A DNA stretch of 64,000 bases from RGIG8745 sp964554265 (lineage in GTDB: Bacteria > Bacteroidota > Bacteroidia > Bacteroidales > Bacteroidaceae): NCBI GenBank assembly GCA_964554265.1, contig CAZKOB010000001.1:1-64000 (forward strand), in the 5' to 3' direction. Within the stretch, counting starts at the first letter, position 1; every line of letters begins with the position of its first letter. Below are positions 30,201 through 37,108 of this stretch, one piece after another. The notes beneath the pieces are model-generated. The model did not search any database and was not told the DNA's origin. It saw nothing but the letters and a program-made list of their open reading frames with translations. The translations under genes and the position numbers were made by a program.

Positions 30201-30476
30201 CCGATGGGAAACTCACGTTTCTCTGACCGCTGGATAGAGGATGCTTCCTACCTCAAGTTCAAACGTCTCTCGTTGTCGTACAACGTACCGTTGAAAGTGA
30301 AATTCATACAGAGTTTGTCTGTATGGGGAGCTGTCGATAATCTCTTTACGCTCACCGGCTATCTTGGGGCGGATCCGGAGTTCTCTTTTGGACCTTCTGT
30401 TCTTTGGCAGGGTATTGATGCCGGACTTACTCCGCAGACACGTTCGTTCCGCATCGGAGTGAAAATAAGTTTGTAA
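27291..30476 (+). CDS. SusC-like TonB-dependent outer membrane transporter (pair 2)
   Basis: Second transporter of the operon. It has 1061 residues with a signal peptide ending V-Y-A-Q (about 29), a regulatory-like beta domain about 48-125 (V-S-G-R-V-I-K-S-A-T-G, D-E-D-G-R-Y), a plug with F-I-R-G-F-N-S-L-N and V-L-K-N-G-T-A-V-W-G-A-K-A-A-N-G-V-V, and a C-terminal barrel with G-D-M-H-F-V-D-Q-N-G-D-G and a final R-S-F-R-I-G-V-K-I-S-L. It is clearly diverged from the first SusC in this operon, so the two pairs are probably not a recent duplication and may take different ligands. Confidence 0.95.
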   Translation: MNNRQYLRALKTVGTVAGISLLALPVYAQKAEKSNEAAKTERAVAQHFPYKVSGRVIKSATGAGFAGVRISSPNLKVSAMTDEDGRYEISLPDLNVPLVVEAPGCQRQIVPVKGREIVDITVLDGAEYGYYDAEYGSPDGAFAVSGFADGTVNFADDLNALLNGQVRTMKSSGVPGAGSSFFIRGFNSLNLSAQPLFVVDGIVWQMQETAMSVMDNFHNNPLTLLDPDDIEKVTVLKNGTAVWGAKAANGVVLIETKRGHDMATKIDADFSVGFQTPFKSVPVMNAGAYKLYATDVMRGMEASDIAKFQFTNDDPTKSYYWDTHNNTDWLDEVNKTSLIQNYGISVSGGDDIALYRFSLGYAKNDGNIDGTSFDRLNVRFNSDIHLMKNFDVMADIVYSQTATEGIFDGLDEVRSPYYMSLVKSPLYGPYQHNGFGMLTNRLSDTDELNVGNPLALVGDQIPSLDKYRFNLHLAPTYKFSDRLSLSAVLGFSWDKANEDVFIPDEGVADEPLYNSNGEVYATALNEVRNFMARQSTLSADLHVDWALLRDYRNELKAKLGGYFYNNYYKYTAGRGYNTGSDFMKALANTNSNLRFLDGNDYTDREAAWYLDADYSYLNKYFLNVGMSLASSSRFGSDAGGLNLCGADWAFFPSVSAAWLISSERFMKNVRGIDNLKLRASFSVAGNDRLPEFANRTYLTSNAFAQNTAGLVLANIGNEKLKWETTSRFNVGLDASLLANRLTLGADVYFAKTKDLLTRKPLNDVAGLDYFWDNNGEMKNCGIEVALNARVIDNKDFKFNVGATVGHYVNEITKLANGSYVTDVCNGQVLTAEGHPAGVFYGYKTAGVFADAAEAANANIAIKTENGQVVPFGAGDMHFVDQNGDGFIDEEDCVILGNPNPDFYGNFNFDVRYKRLELSALFTYSCGNDAYNALRAGLESGSSIVNQSTAMENRWTADGQHTDIPRATYGDPMGNSRFSDRWIEDASYLKFKRLSLSYNVPLKVKFIQSLSVWGAVDNLFTLTGYLGADPEFSFGPSVLWQGIDAGLTPQTRSFRIGVKISL

Positions 30477-30496
30477 CAATAAAAACTTTTTGTATT

Positions 30497-32293
30497 ATGA
30501 AAATGCATTTCAAGAATATAAAGCTTTGTTCCGGCAAACTCGTCCTGAATCTGATGCTCGGTTTGCTTCTGGGAGGAACATTCGCTTCGTGCGATGATGT
30601 CTTTGACACGGACTCTTCTTCTGTCACTATCGACAAGGGCGATAAGCTTGATTCGCCTAATGATTCGCTTTATTCAGTGATGGGTATCCTTTCACAACTG
30701 CAGAAGGTTGGAGAGCGTTATGTCCTGCTCGGAGAACTTCGTGGCGATTTGATGGAGGCTACATCCGAAGCTTCCGCCGACTTGCAGGAAATATCGCAGT
30801 TCAATGTCACTTCAGGCAATGCCTACCGCATGCAGCAGGATTATTACAACATCATCAACAACTGCAACTATGCCATTGCGCGGATGGATACGACGGTCAC
30901 AATCTATCAGGACAAGGTCATGCTTCCGGAGTATGCTGCTATAAAGGCCATACGTGCGTGGACATATTGGCAGGTGTTGCTGGCATACGGTGAGGTGCGC
31001 TGGCTCGATGAGCCGGTCCTCAGTCTTGAAGCTTCAATGCAGGACTATCCTGTGAAGAAAGGGGACGAACTGGCGCAGCTGCTTGTTGACGACCTGCTTC
31101 CGTATGTCGATGTGCGGCAGCTCAACTATGGAACGATAGACGGATATTCATCCGACAAGATGTTCATTCCTGTTCCTCTTGTTCTTGGCGACCTGTATCT
31201 TTATCTCAACCGGTATGAACAGGCTGCGGCGATGTATTATAAGTATATAGAGCATTATAGGGTTACCGTGTCCGAAGGGTATGCCAACAACTGGCTTCGC
31301 GATACACGTGCTGATGCTTCGATGAATCATGCTGCTTCTTATCCGGATGAAATGCTGTTCGGACTGGTCTACAGTTCTGCTTCCAAGGATTATCATCCGT
31401 TGCTCATACGTTATGCCTACAACGACAATCCTTCGATTGTGCCTGCCACAGCGTTTGTCAACAGCATGAACCATAGGATGCATTTCTATGCCGAAGCCGG
31501 CGCGCTTACCATTGGCTCTTATTTTGAAGGCGATTTGCGTGGAGAGGTTATATATTCGTCCGGTAGAGTCGGTGCTTCCTCTTTTGGGAATATTCTGCTT
31601 GGCAAGCGTACAGCCACATACATTACAAAATATTGTTCTGTGGCAACGCTTGATGAGAACGGATGGGACCCTCTGAATACAGCCGTTGACGGTGGTTTGA
31701 TGTTCACTCGCGCCATTCCTGTATGTCGCACTCCGATGGTATATTTGCGCTTTGCCGAAGCGCTCAACCGTATGGGAAAGCCGTCGGTGGCATTTGCCGT
31801 GTTGAAATATGGACTTACGGCCGAGAATCTTGCTGATGCTTCAAAAGTGAGTTTGGGAGAACTGAAAGATGAACCTTTCTTGGATTTCAGTTGGACTCAC
31901 AATTCTGACGGTAATGCCAATAAAGGGTTGGCGGCTCGCGGATGCGGACGCGGTGTGCCTCTTGACAAGGTGTATTACATGATACCTGACTATACACGTT
32001 ATGTGGAGGGTGTGGACGAGGAAACGGGAGAATCTGTATTGCTTCCTTCCGAGGACGCTGCGGACAAGGCCCTTGCTCTTTCTGACTCAATCACATTTGT
32101 GGAGGATTGTATTGTGGACGAGATGGCTGCAGAGACAGCATTTGAAGGGAATCGTTTCTTTGACCTTCTTCGTGTGGCTCGTCATCGCGACAGTTATCCT
32201 GCGTATATGGCAGAAAAGGTCTCTTCTCGTTTCGGTAACCCGGAAGAGATGAAGGCTGCTCTGATGAATGTTGAGAAATGGTATTTGAAATAG
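30497..32293 (+). CDS. SusD-like surface glycan-binding lipoprotein (pair 2)
   Basis: Partner of the preceding SusC, 20 bp downstream of it. It has 598 residues, lipobox at Cys32 followed by Asp-Asp. SusD features are Y-A-A-I-K-A-I-R-A-W-T-Y-W-Q, V-P-L-V-L-G-D-L-Y-L-Y-L-N, T-P-M-V-Y-L-R-F-A-E-A-L-N-R and A-A-E-T-A-F-E-G-N-R-F-F-D-L-L. It is the last gene of the operon; a strong intrinsic terminator follows at 32353-32413. Confidence 0.94.
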   Translation: MKMHFKNIKLCSGKLVLNLMLGLLLGGTFASCDDVFDTDSSSVTIDKGDKLDSPNDSLYSVMGILSQLQKVGERYVLLGELRGDLMEATSEASADLQEISQFNVTSGNAYRMQQDYYNIINNCNYAIARMDTTVTIYQDKVMLPEYAAIKAIRAWTYWQVLLAYGEVRWLDEPVLSLEASMQDYPVKKGDELAQLLVDDLLPYVDVRQLNYGTIDGYSSDKMFIPVPLVLGDLYLYLNRYEQAAAMYYKYIEHYRVTVSEGYANNWLRDTRADASMNHAASYPDEMLFGLVYSSASKDYHPLLIRYAYNDNPSIVPATAFVNSMNHRMHFYAEAGALTIGSYFEGDLRGEVIYSSGRVGASSFGNILLGKRTATYITKYCSVATLDENGWDPLNTAVDGGLMFTRAIPVCRTPMVYLRFAEALNRMGKPSVAFAVLKYGLTAENLADASKVSLGELKDEPFLDFSWTHNSDGNANKGLAARGCGRGVPLDKVYYMIPDYTRYVEGVDEETGESVLLPSEDAADKALALSDSITFVEDCIVDEMAAETAFEGNRFFDLLRVARHRDSYPAYMAEKVSSRFGNPEEMKAALMNVEKWYLK

Positions 32294-32352
32294 GGTAGGC
32301 CGATGGCTGATAAAGGTTGTTGCTTTTACAGTCTTTGAATCGTCGTTATCTT

Positions 32353-32413
32353 AAAAACGTATCTGTGGATTTTCCGTTGTTGATAATGGAATATTCTGCA
32401 GATACGTTTTTTT
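32353..32413 (+). terminator. Intrinsic terminator of the FAS1-SusCD operon
   Basis: A stem of about 17 bp pairs 32353-32369 with 32395-32411 (core ACGTATCTG / CAGATACGT), closed by a 25-nt loop and followed by a run of seven T, 60 bp after the last stop codon. Confidence 0.8.
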
Positions 32414-32504
32414 ATGTTTCTGTTGTTCTCAAAAAAATGACGAAGTCAGGAATATACGTCCTTTTTGCTTGTGTATTCACAGGCCCTCCTCGTGGTTTTA
32501 AGTT

Positions 32505-32798
32505 GATGTTCTCACAGACTCCTCTTGTAGTTTGGGTGGTTTTAGGTTGATGCATTTACAGACTCCTCCGTCGCTGCCGCGCCACCTCCCCTAACTTAGG
32601 GGAGGAGTCTGGTTACTCTGCTGATGTAAATGCTATTATATTAACAATCAACATATTAACTTATTATTGGCTTTTCAACGAGCAAGGTAACTAAGCTCCT
32701 CCCCTAAGTTAGGGGAGGTGGCGCGGCAGCGACGGAGGAGTCTGTGAATGCATCAACCTAAAACCACCCAAACTACAAGAGGAGTCTGTGAAAACATC
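32505..32798. repeat. Very large palindrome P3, 112-bp arms
   Basis: Arms at 32505-32616 and 32687-32798 are near-perfect inverted copies around a 70-bp loop whose sequence resembles the loop of P2. The inner 65 bp match P2. Where P2 has GCTTCGCGCC, P3 has GCTGCCGCGCC, and the opposite arm carries the matching change, so pairing is preserved in both. Confidence 0.93.
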
Positions 32799-32885
32799 AG
32801 CAAAATGACCTTTATTATATATAGAAAAACTTTTTTGTTCCTCATCTCAGATGTTTTCGTACAAAATGCTGCATTCTTAGAGTGA

Positions 32886-33096
32886 CTGTACCGGAAACAT
32901 AAAATCATCCTTCTGAAAAGTCAAATTCGCTGCACTGTTTTCTTAAATCAGCACTGCAGATTATAAAAACTGCACTGCTGATTATACAATCTACACTGCT
33001 GATTTTATAATCTGCAGTGCTGATTTAAGAAAACAGTGCGGTGAAAACGACTTTTCAATGGGGCAAAATGAAATTTTTACAGGCTGTAGCACAATG
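32886..33096. repeat. Hairpin repeat H2 (GCACTGCTGATT family)
   Basis: Second copy of the element at 6972-7182. The arms at 32932-32968 and 33003-33039 are a perfect 37-bp inverted repeat. Compared with H1, one arm changes CTGATT to CAGATT and the other changes AATCAG to AATCTG, a compensatory pair. Nothing coding is seen in the rest of 32414-33366. Confidence 0.9.
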
Positions 33097-33335
33097 ACTT
33101 CTGACTGTGAAAAAACTCAGATAGCAGAAACTTTTCGGCAGCATACGGTTGCATGACAAAAAATAGTGCTTGCACATTGACGTTTTCTGCGCTGAAGACG
33201 GAGTTTGCCACTGAAAATGTTTTTATTTTGTTCATAAAATGCAAAGGATGCGTTTTCTTCTCTTTTTTCAGTTTTATAATGCAATAATTGCAATATTTGA
33301 ATCATTTGTATAAGCAGAAAAAACTCCAAAACAGC

Positions 33336-33344
33336 TACTTTTGC
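33336..33344 (+). promoter_or_regulatory. Probable -7 box of the FG-GAP gene
   Basis: TACTTTTGC matches TAnnTTTGC, 22 bp before the start codon. A TTTG at 33305-33308 is further away than the usual -33 spacing. Confidence 0.45.
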
Positions 33345-33366
33345 AGCGACATCAAAAAATAATGTT

Positions 33367-35535
33367 ATGAAAAATTTTACACTTAAATCGATTTTTGCTT
33401 GTGCTGCTCTGACAGGGTTGGCTACTACGGCACAGGCTCAGAGAATTACATTTCAGAAAGATGATGCTGTTACAGATGCATTGCGTGCCACTCATCGTAC
33501 TGTGCCTCTATGGGCTGACTTTAACAATGATGGGAAGATGGATGTATATTATAGCGGTACATCTTGTATTCATGGATGGACTTCAGGAGGTTTTCTTGTA
33601 AAGAACCTCGGTAACCTGCAGTTTGAGATGGATACTGAATATCTGACAGAGACTGTGAGGGTGCCAGTTTTGGATGAAAAGGGTGAGCCTGTTCTTGGCG
33701 ATGGTGACCAGCCTACTTATACAGAGCAGTTGAGGACTCTCGGAATGGAAAATGGTCTTCCATATACTGCGTATGGAATGGGAAGCCTTTCGTTGGATTT
33801 CAATCAGGACGGCCTTATCGACTTCATTTTCTTGAACAGAGGTGGAAATGACACCAACACAGACAAGGGACTTGTGCTCGTGAAGAATCTGGGCAACTAC
33901 AAGTTTGAGAAAGTAGAGGACGAGGCGCTTGCATCGCTGAACTTTGGTGGCAATGATAGCTCTTTCAATGAAGATCAGGAAGTAGGTTGTATTTCGGTCG
34001 GTGACTATAATAAGGACGGTTATCCTGACTTGATAGTGGAAGGAAACGGAGATAACGGACGCTTCGTGTCTCTTTTGAAGAATGTTGAGGGCAAGTATTT
34101 TGAAGTCGCAGATGTGTTCAATCCGCTTGCTTGGGATGTGGAAACAAACAAGGTGGGTGTTTATAAGAAGACAGCTCCGACAGTGGATGATGACGGTGTA
34201 GAGTATCCGGGTGTATATATTCAGGAACCGACAATGAAGGCTAAGCCTATGAGCCACGGTTCTGTAATCTTTGCAGACCTCGACAATGACGGATGGCTTG
34301 ATATTGTGGCTACCGGATATATGGATGGCGACGATTCGGATGTTGCACTAGGTGTTCAGGAAGGCGGAGACGGTATACGAATTTACCGTAACTTGCAGAA
34401 CGGACAGTTCCAGGATGTTACAGACATGCTTTGCGCTGAAGGCGAGACCGTGAATGATGTGGCAAAACGTTGGGGTACAGAGGACAGCTTCCTTGAGGCT
34501 GTCGACTACAATCAGGACGGAAAGATTGATATCATGATTGTGGGTTCGATGCGCGACAGATCATTGAAGCAGGCTTGTCTGTTGACTAATGTATCTGAGG
34601 ATGGAGTAATTGCATTCAATGAAGAGGCTGCCGGCATAGTTCCTTTCTCCGGACTTACATGCCGTCAAGCTACTGTAGCAGATCTTAACGGTGATGATAT
34701 TCCTGATTTCGTATTCCGCGGATGGACTTCATACGAAGACATCAATGACTGGCGCTGGGCCATCAACTACAGCAATGGCAGTACAAACAACTACGAATTA
34801 GACTTCTTCACAGAAACAGAACCGGAAGGAATCGGCGGACACTTTACTGAGACAATGAGTTTTGGTGACTTGGACGGTGACGGTCTTATGGATATGATGG
34901 CTTCTAACTGGTGGACTGCCGGTGATACGGTAATCTTCAGCCGCAATACGACAGATGCCGAAATAACACTGCCGAGCGCTCCGGCAAGCGTGACAGCAAC
35001 AGCTTCAGAGAACAGGGTTGTTGTTACATGGGATGCTGCAACTCTTCCAATGAGCGGAAACGAGCCGATGTACAACCTCTATATAAAGAATGAAAGCACA
35101 GGCGAGGTACGTATGATTGTGCCTGCAAATGAGGAGACTGGATACCAGAAAGGCTATGCTCAGTTTGGTGCATACGTTCTCAGTGGAGGCGAAGACCCAA
35201 CTTATACTTTTGAGAATATGCCTAATGGCAACTATACAGTAGGTGTACAGACAGTATCTTATTCTTATGCTGCAAGTCCGTTTACAACTGTAAGCAGTGT
35301 TACTGTAAACAACGGAGCTAACGCTATTGCTTCTGTGACAGGAGAAGCAGAAGTAACTGTTACCGTAAGTGAGAATGCCATTGTGGCTCATGCAGCCGAG
35401 GGCGCAGCAGTGAAGGTGTACTCTGCTAACGGAATGCTGGTGGCAGAAGGTGTGGCAAACAAGCCTGTACATGTTGCAGGCAATGGCATCTTCATAGTAA
35501 ATATAGATGGAAAGGCTATTAAGGTATTGAAATAA
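33367..35535 (+). CDS. Secreted FG-GAP/VCBS beta-propeller protein with fibronectin-like and C-terminal sorting-like domains
   Basis: It has 722 residues with a signal peptide ending A-Q-A-Q (about 25). Seven Asp-rich calcium loops (for example D-F-N-N-D-G-K-M-D-V, D-Y-N-K-D-G-Y-P-D-L, D-L-D-G-D-G-L-M-D-M) are spaced through residues 45-520, as expected for a seven-bladed integrin-like propeller. A fibronectin type III-like segment follows (about 540-645). The last 60 residues (V-K-V-Y-S-A-N-G-M-L-V, then G-I-F-I-V-N-I-D-G-K-A) resemble the short C-terminal domains common on secreted Bacteroidales proteins. No catalytic motif is seen. It is probably a surface or secreted adhesive protein, monocistronic, with a terminator at 35601-35633. 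Confidence 0.82.
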   Translation: MKNFTLKSIFACAALTGLATTAQAQRITFQKDDAVTDALRATHRTVPLWADFNNDGKMDVYYSGTSCIHGWTSGGFLVKNLGNLQFEMDTEYLTETVRVPVLDEKGEPVLGDGDQPTYTEQLRTLGMENGLPYTAYGMGSLSLDFNQDGLIDFIFLNRGGNDTNTDKGLVLVKNLGNYKFEKVEDEALASLNFGGNDSSFNEDQEVGCISVGDYNKDGYPDLIVEGNGDNGRFVSLLKNVEGKYFEVADVFNPLAWDVETNKVGVYKKTAPTVDDDGVEYPGVYIQEPTMKAKPMSHGSVIFADLDNDGWLDIVATGYMDGDDSDVALGVQEGGDGIRIYRNLQNGQFQDVTDMLCAEGETVNDVAKRWGTEDSFLEAVDYNQDGKIDIMIVGSMRDRSLKQACLLTNVSEDGVIAFNEEAAGIVPFSGLTCRQATVADLNGDDIPDFVFRGWTSYEDINDWRWAINYSNGSTNNYELDFFTETEPEGIGGHFTETMSFGDLDGDGLMDMMASNWWTAGDTVIFSRNTTDAEITLPSAPASVTATASENRVVVTWDAATLPMSGNEPMYNLYIKNESTGEVRMIVPANEETGYQKGYAQFGAYVLSGGEDPTYTFENMPNGNYTVGVQTVSYSYAASPFTTVSSVTVNNGANAIASVTGEAEVTVTVSENAIVAHAAEGAAVKVYSANGMLVAEGVANKPVHVAGNGIFIVNIDGKAIKVLK

Positions 35536-35600
35536 GTTATAGTTTTAAGAGTCTTAAGATTGTTTTCTTGAAAATTTAGTATTAGTTTAGATTGATTTGA

Positions 35601-35633
35601 GGGGTGTATCGGTTTTCCGGTACATCCCTTTTT
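35601..35633 (+). terminator. Intrinsic terminator after the FG-GAP gene
   Basis: A 12-bp stem with two G-T pairs (35601-35612 with 35617-35628), a TTTT loop and a run of five T. Confidence 0.85.
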
Positions 35634-35722
35634 CATTGCTCTTATCTTGGACGGCATATCCTTTTCCTTTGAATGGAAAAACACCCTAAAAAGCACGATA
35701 CAACAATTAATTAGGACTTGAA

Positions 35723-35755
35723 TTTGGTATAATCTTTTTATTTTCGTATCTTCGC
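35723..35755 (+). promoter_or_regulatory. Promoter of the MORN-like gene
   Basis: TTTG at 35723-35726 is separated by 20 bp from TATCTTCGC at 35747-35755, one mismatch from TAnnTTTGC. The spacing is ideal for the Bacteroidetes primary sigma factor. Confidence 0.6.
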
Positions 35756-35783
35756 ATGCAGAATTAGGATAATTATTGTGAAA

Positions 35784-37079
35784 ATGAAGAAGAAATTCCG
35801 GCTTTGCCTGTTAATGGCATGCTATGTTGCTGATTATGCAACAGCTCAGACAGTTGAAGAAGCTGCTAACCTTGAAGGTTCTACGGTTGATACAGAGATA
35901 AGTCAAGATAGCGTTCCTGCGGAGCTGCTGATTGCCGACACACTGGCAGTTGTTGAAGTTCCTCAGGACAGGGTGGACACTATTTTCTATGATCAGGACT
36001 GGAAAGTAATTGGCAACAAGGCTTTTGCCGCATATTACAGATATGCGTTGTATCCGGCGGATTCGATGGCGACAAAGCGTTTCCGGACATTCTATATGAA
36101 GGGAGAAGTTGAAGGAGAAGGTAGTTTTCAGTATCTTGACAAATATGATGACAGCAATTCCAAATTTCAGGGGATATATACTCGTTACTATAAATCCGGT
36201 AAAGTGAAGGAAGTCAGCAACTACTTTATGGGATTGCTTGACGGTGAGTACATTTCCTATTATGAGAACGGGCTTGTAGACGAGCATATCAACATGAGCG
36301 ACAACCGTAAGAATGGTATATATACCAAGTTTGCGGATGATGGAGAGTCGTGTGAACAGATGGAGTATATAAACGGCACAGAATCGGAATGCTATGTGCG
36401 GATAGACAGAAACGACAATTTCGGACGTTTCCGTTGTCTGGACAAAAAGCCTGTATGTATAGAGCCGAAGGAAACCGAATTGAGGTCTGAACACAAGAAC
36501 GGTGTCAAATGGTTGTATTATCTGAAAAACGGACTTGTTGTCGGAGTGACAAGAACCGTGTCGGAGGAGATAGGTTCGCATTGCCGTTTGGATTTCTTTA
36601 TCCTGAACAAGTCGATGAACAATGTGGATATAGACCCTGACAACATTAAGGCATACGCTATAAAGGGAGAAAAGAAGCGCGATTTCATGTTTATGCCGTA
36701 TGAGGTATATACAAAGGAAAAGGAGAAGGTAGAGAAGAAACGCGCTATGGCCGTGATGGGTGGAAAGGTTGTGGTGGATTCCGCTCCGGTCGATATCACA
36801 ATTATGAATCTTGGCGGAGATGTGGTGCGCAGACGCACTGTACAGGAGTTTCAGGAAGAAATGCTCAAGCGCAATGAGCTGAGCGATTGTGCTCCTGTAT
36901 ATCATGAGGACAACAAGATTGCAGATATAGAGTATATCCGTCGTACTACAATACATCCGGGAGAAGGTGTTTATGGCTTCCTCCTGACCGATAACAAAAA
37001 AACAGACCTGTTCTTCATAGAGATGGTTATTAATGGCATCACTTACAAGTATAAGTGGGATGGTATTTTGGGTAAATGA
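35784..37079 (+). CDS. Exported MORN/YwqK-like repeat protein
   Basis: It has 431 residues from the ATG at 35784; a GTG two codons earlier is less likely because the signal peptide (KKKFRLCLLMACYVADYATAQ) starts at the ATG. The middle (about 105-215) contains repeated G-x-Y-x-x-Y-Y-x-x-G motifs (G-I-Y-T-R-Y-Y-K-S-G, G-E-Y-I-S-Y-Y-E-N-G, N-G-I-Y-T-K-F) typical of MORN-like/YwqK families. The C-terminal half (about 230-431) is not recognised. It ends 29 bp before the LRR-caspase gene and probably shares its transcript. Function is unknown; despite the family's common database label, nothing here supports an antitoxin. Confidence 0.72.
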   Translation: MKKKFRLCLLMACYVADYATAQTVEEAANLEGSTVDTEISQDSVPAELLIADTLAVVEVPQDRVDTIFYDQDWKVIGNKAFAAYYRYALYPADSMATKRFRTFYMKGEVEGEGSFQYLDKYDDSNSKFQGIYTRYYKSGKVKEVSNYFMGLLDGEYISYYENGLVDEHINMSDNRKNGIYTKFADDGESCEQMEYINGTESECYVRIDRNDNFGRFRCLDKKPVCIEPKETELRSEHKNGVKWLYYLKNGLVVGVTRTVSEEIGSHCRLDFFILNKSMNNVDIDPDNIKAYAIKGEKKRDFMFMPYEVYTKEKEKVEKKRAMAVMGGKVVVDSAPVDITIMNLGGDVVRRRTVQEFQEEMLKRNELSDCAPVYHEDNKIADIEYIRRTTIHPGEGVYGFLLTDNKKTDLFFIEMVINGITYKYKWDGILGK

Positions 37080-37108
37080 TGGGAAGCATATATAAGATGT
37101 GACTTTTT

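Noticed and set aside
35811..36956. Long open frame (381 codons) on the minus strand opposite the MORN-like gene
   Set aside because: Residue composition is unlike neighbouring proteins. The plus-strand frame has a signal peptide, MORN motifs and a good promoter.
35784..37079. Toxin-antitoxin role for the MORN/YwqK-like protein
   Set aside because: The protein carries an export signal and no toxin-like gene is adjacent; the antitoxin label of this family is not evidence here.
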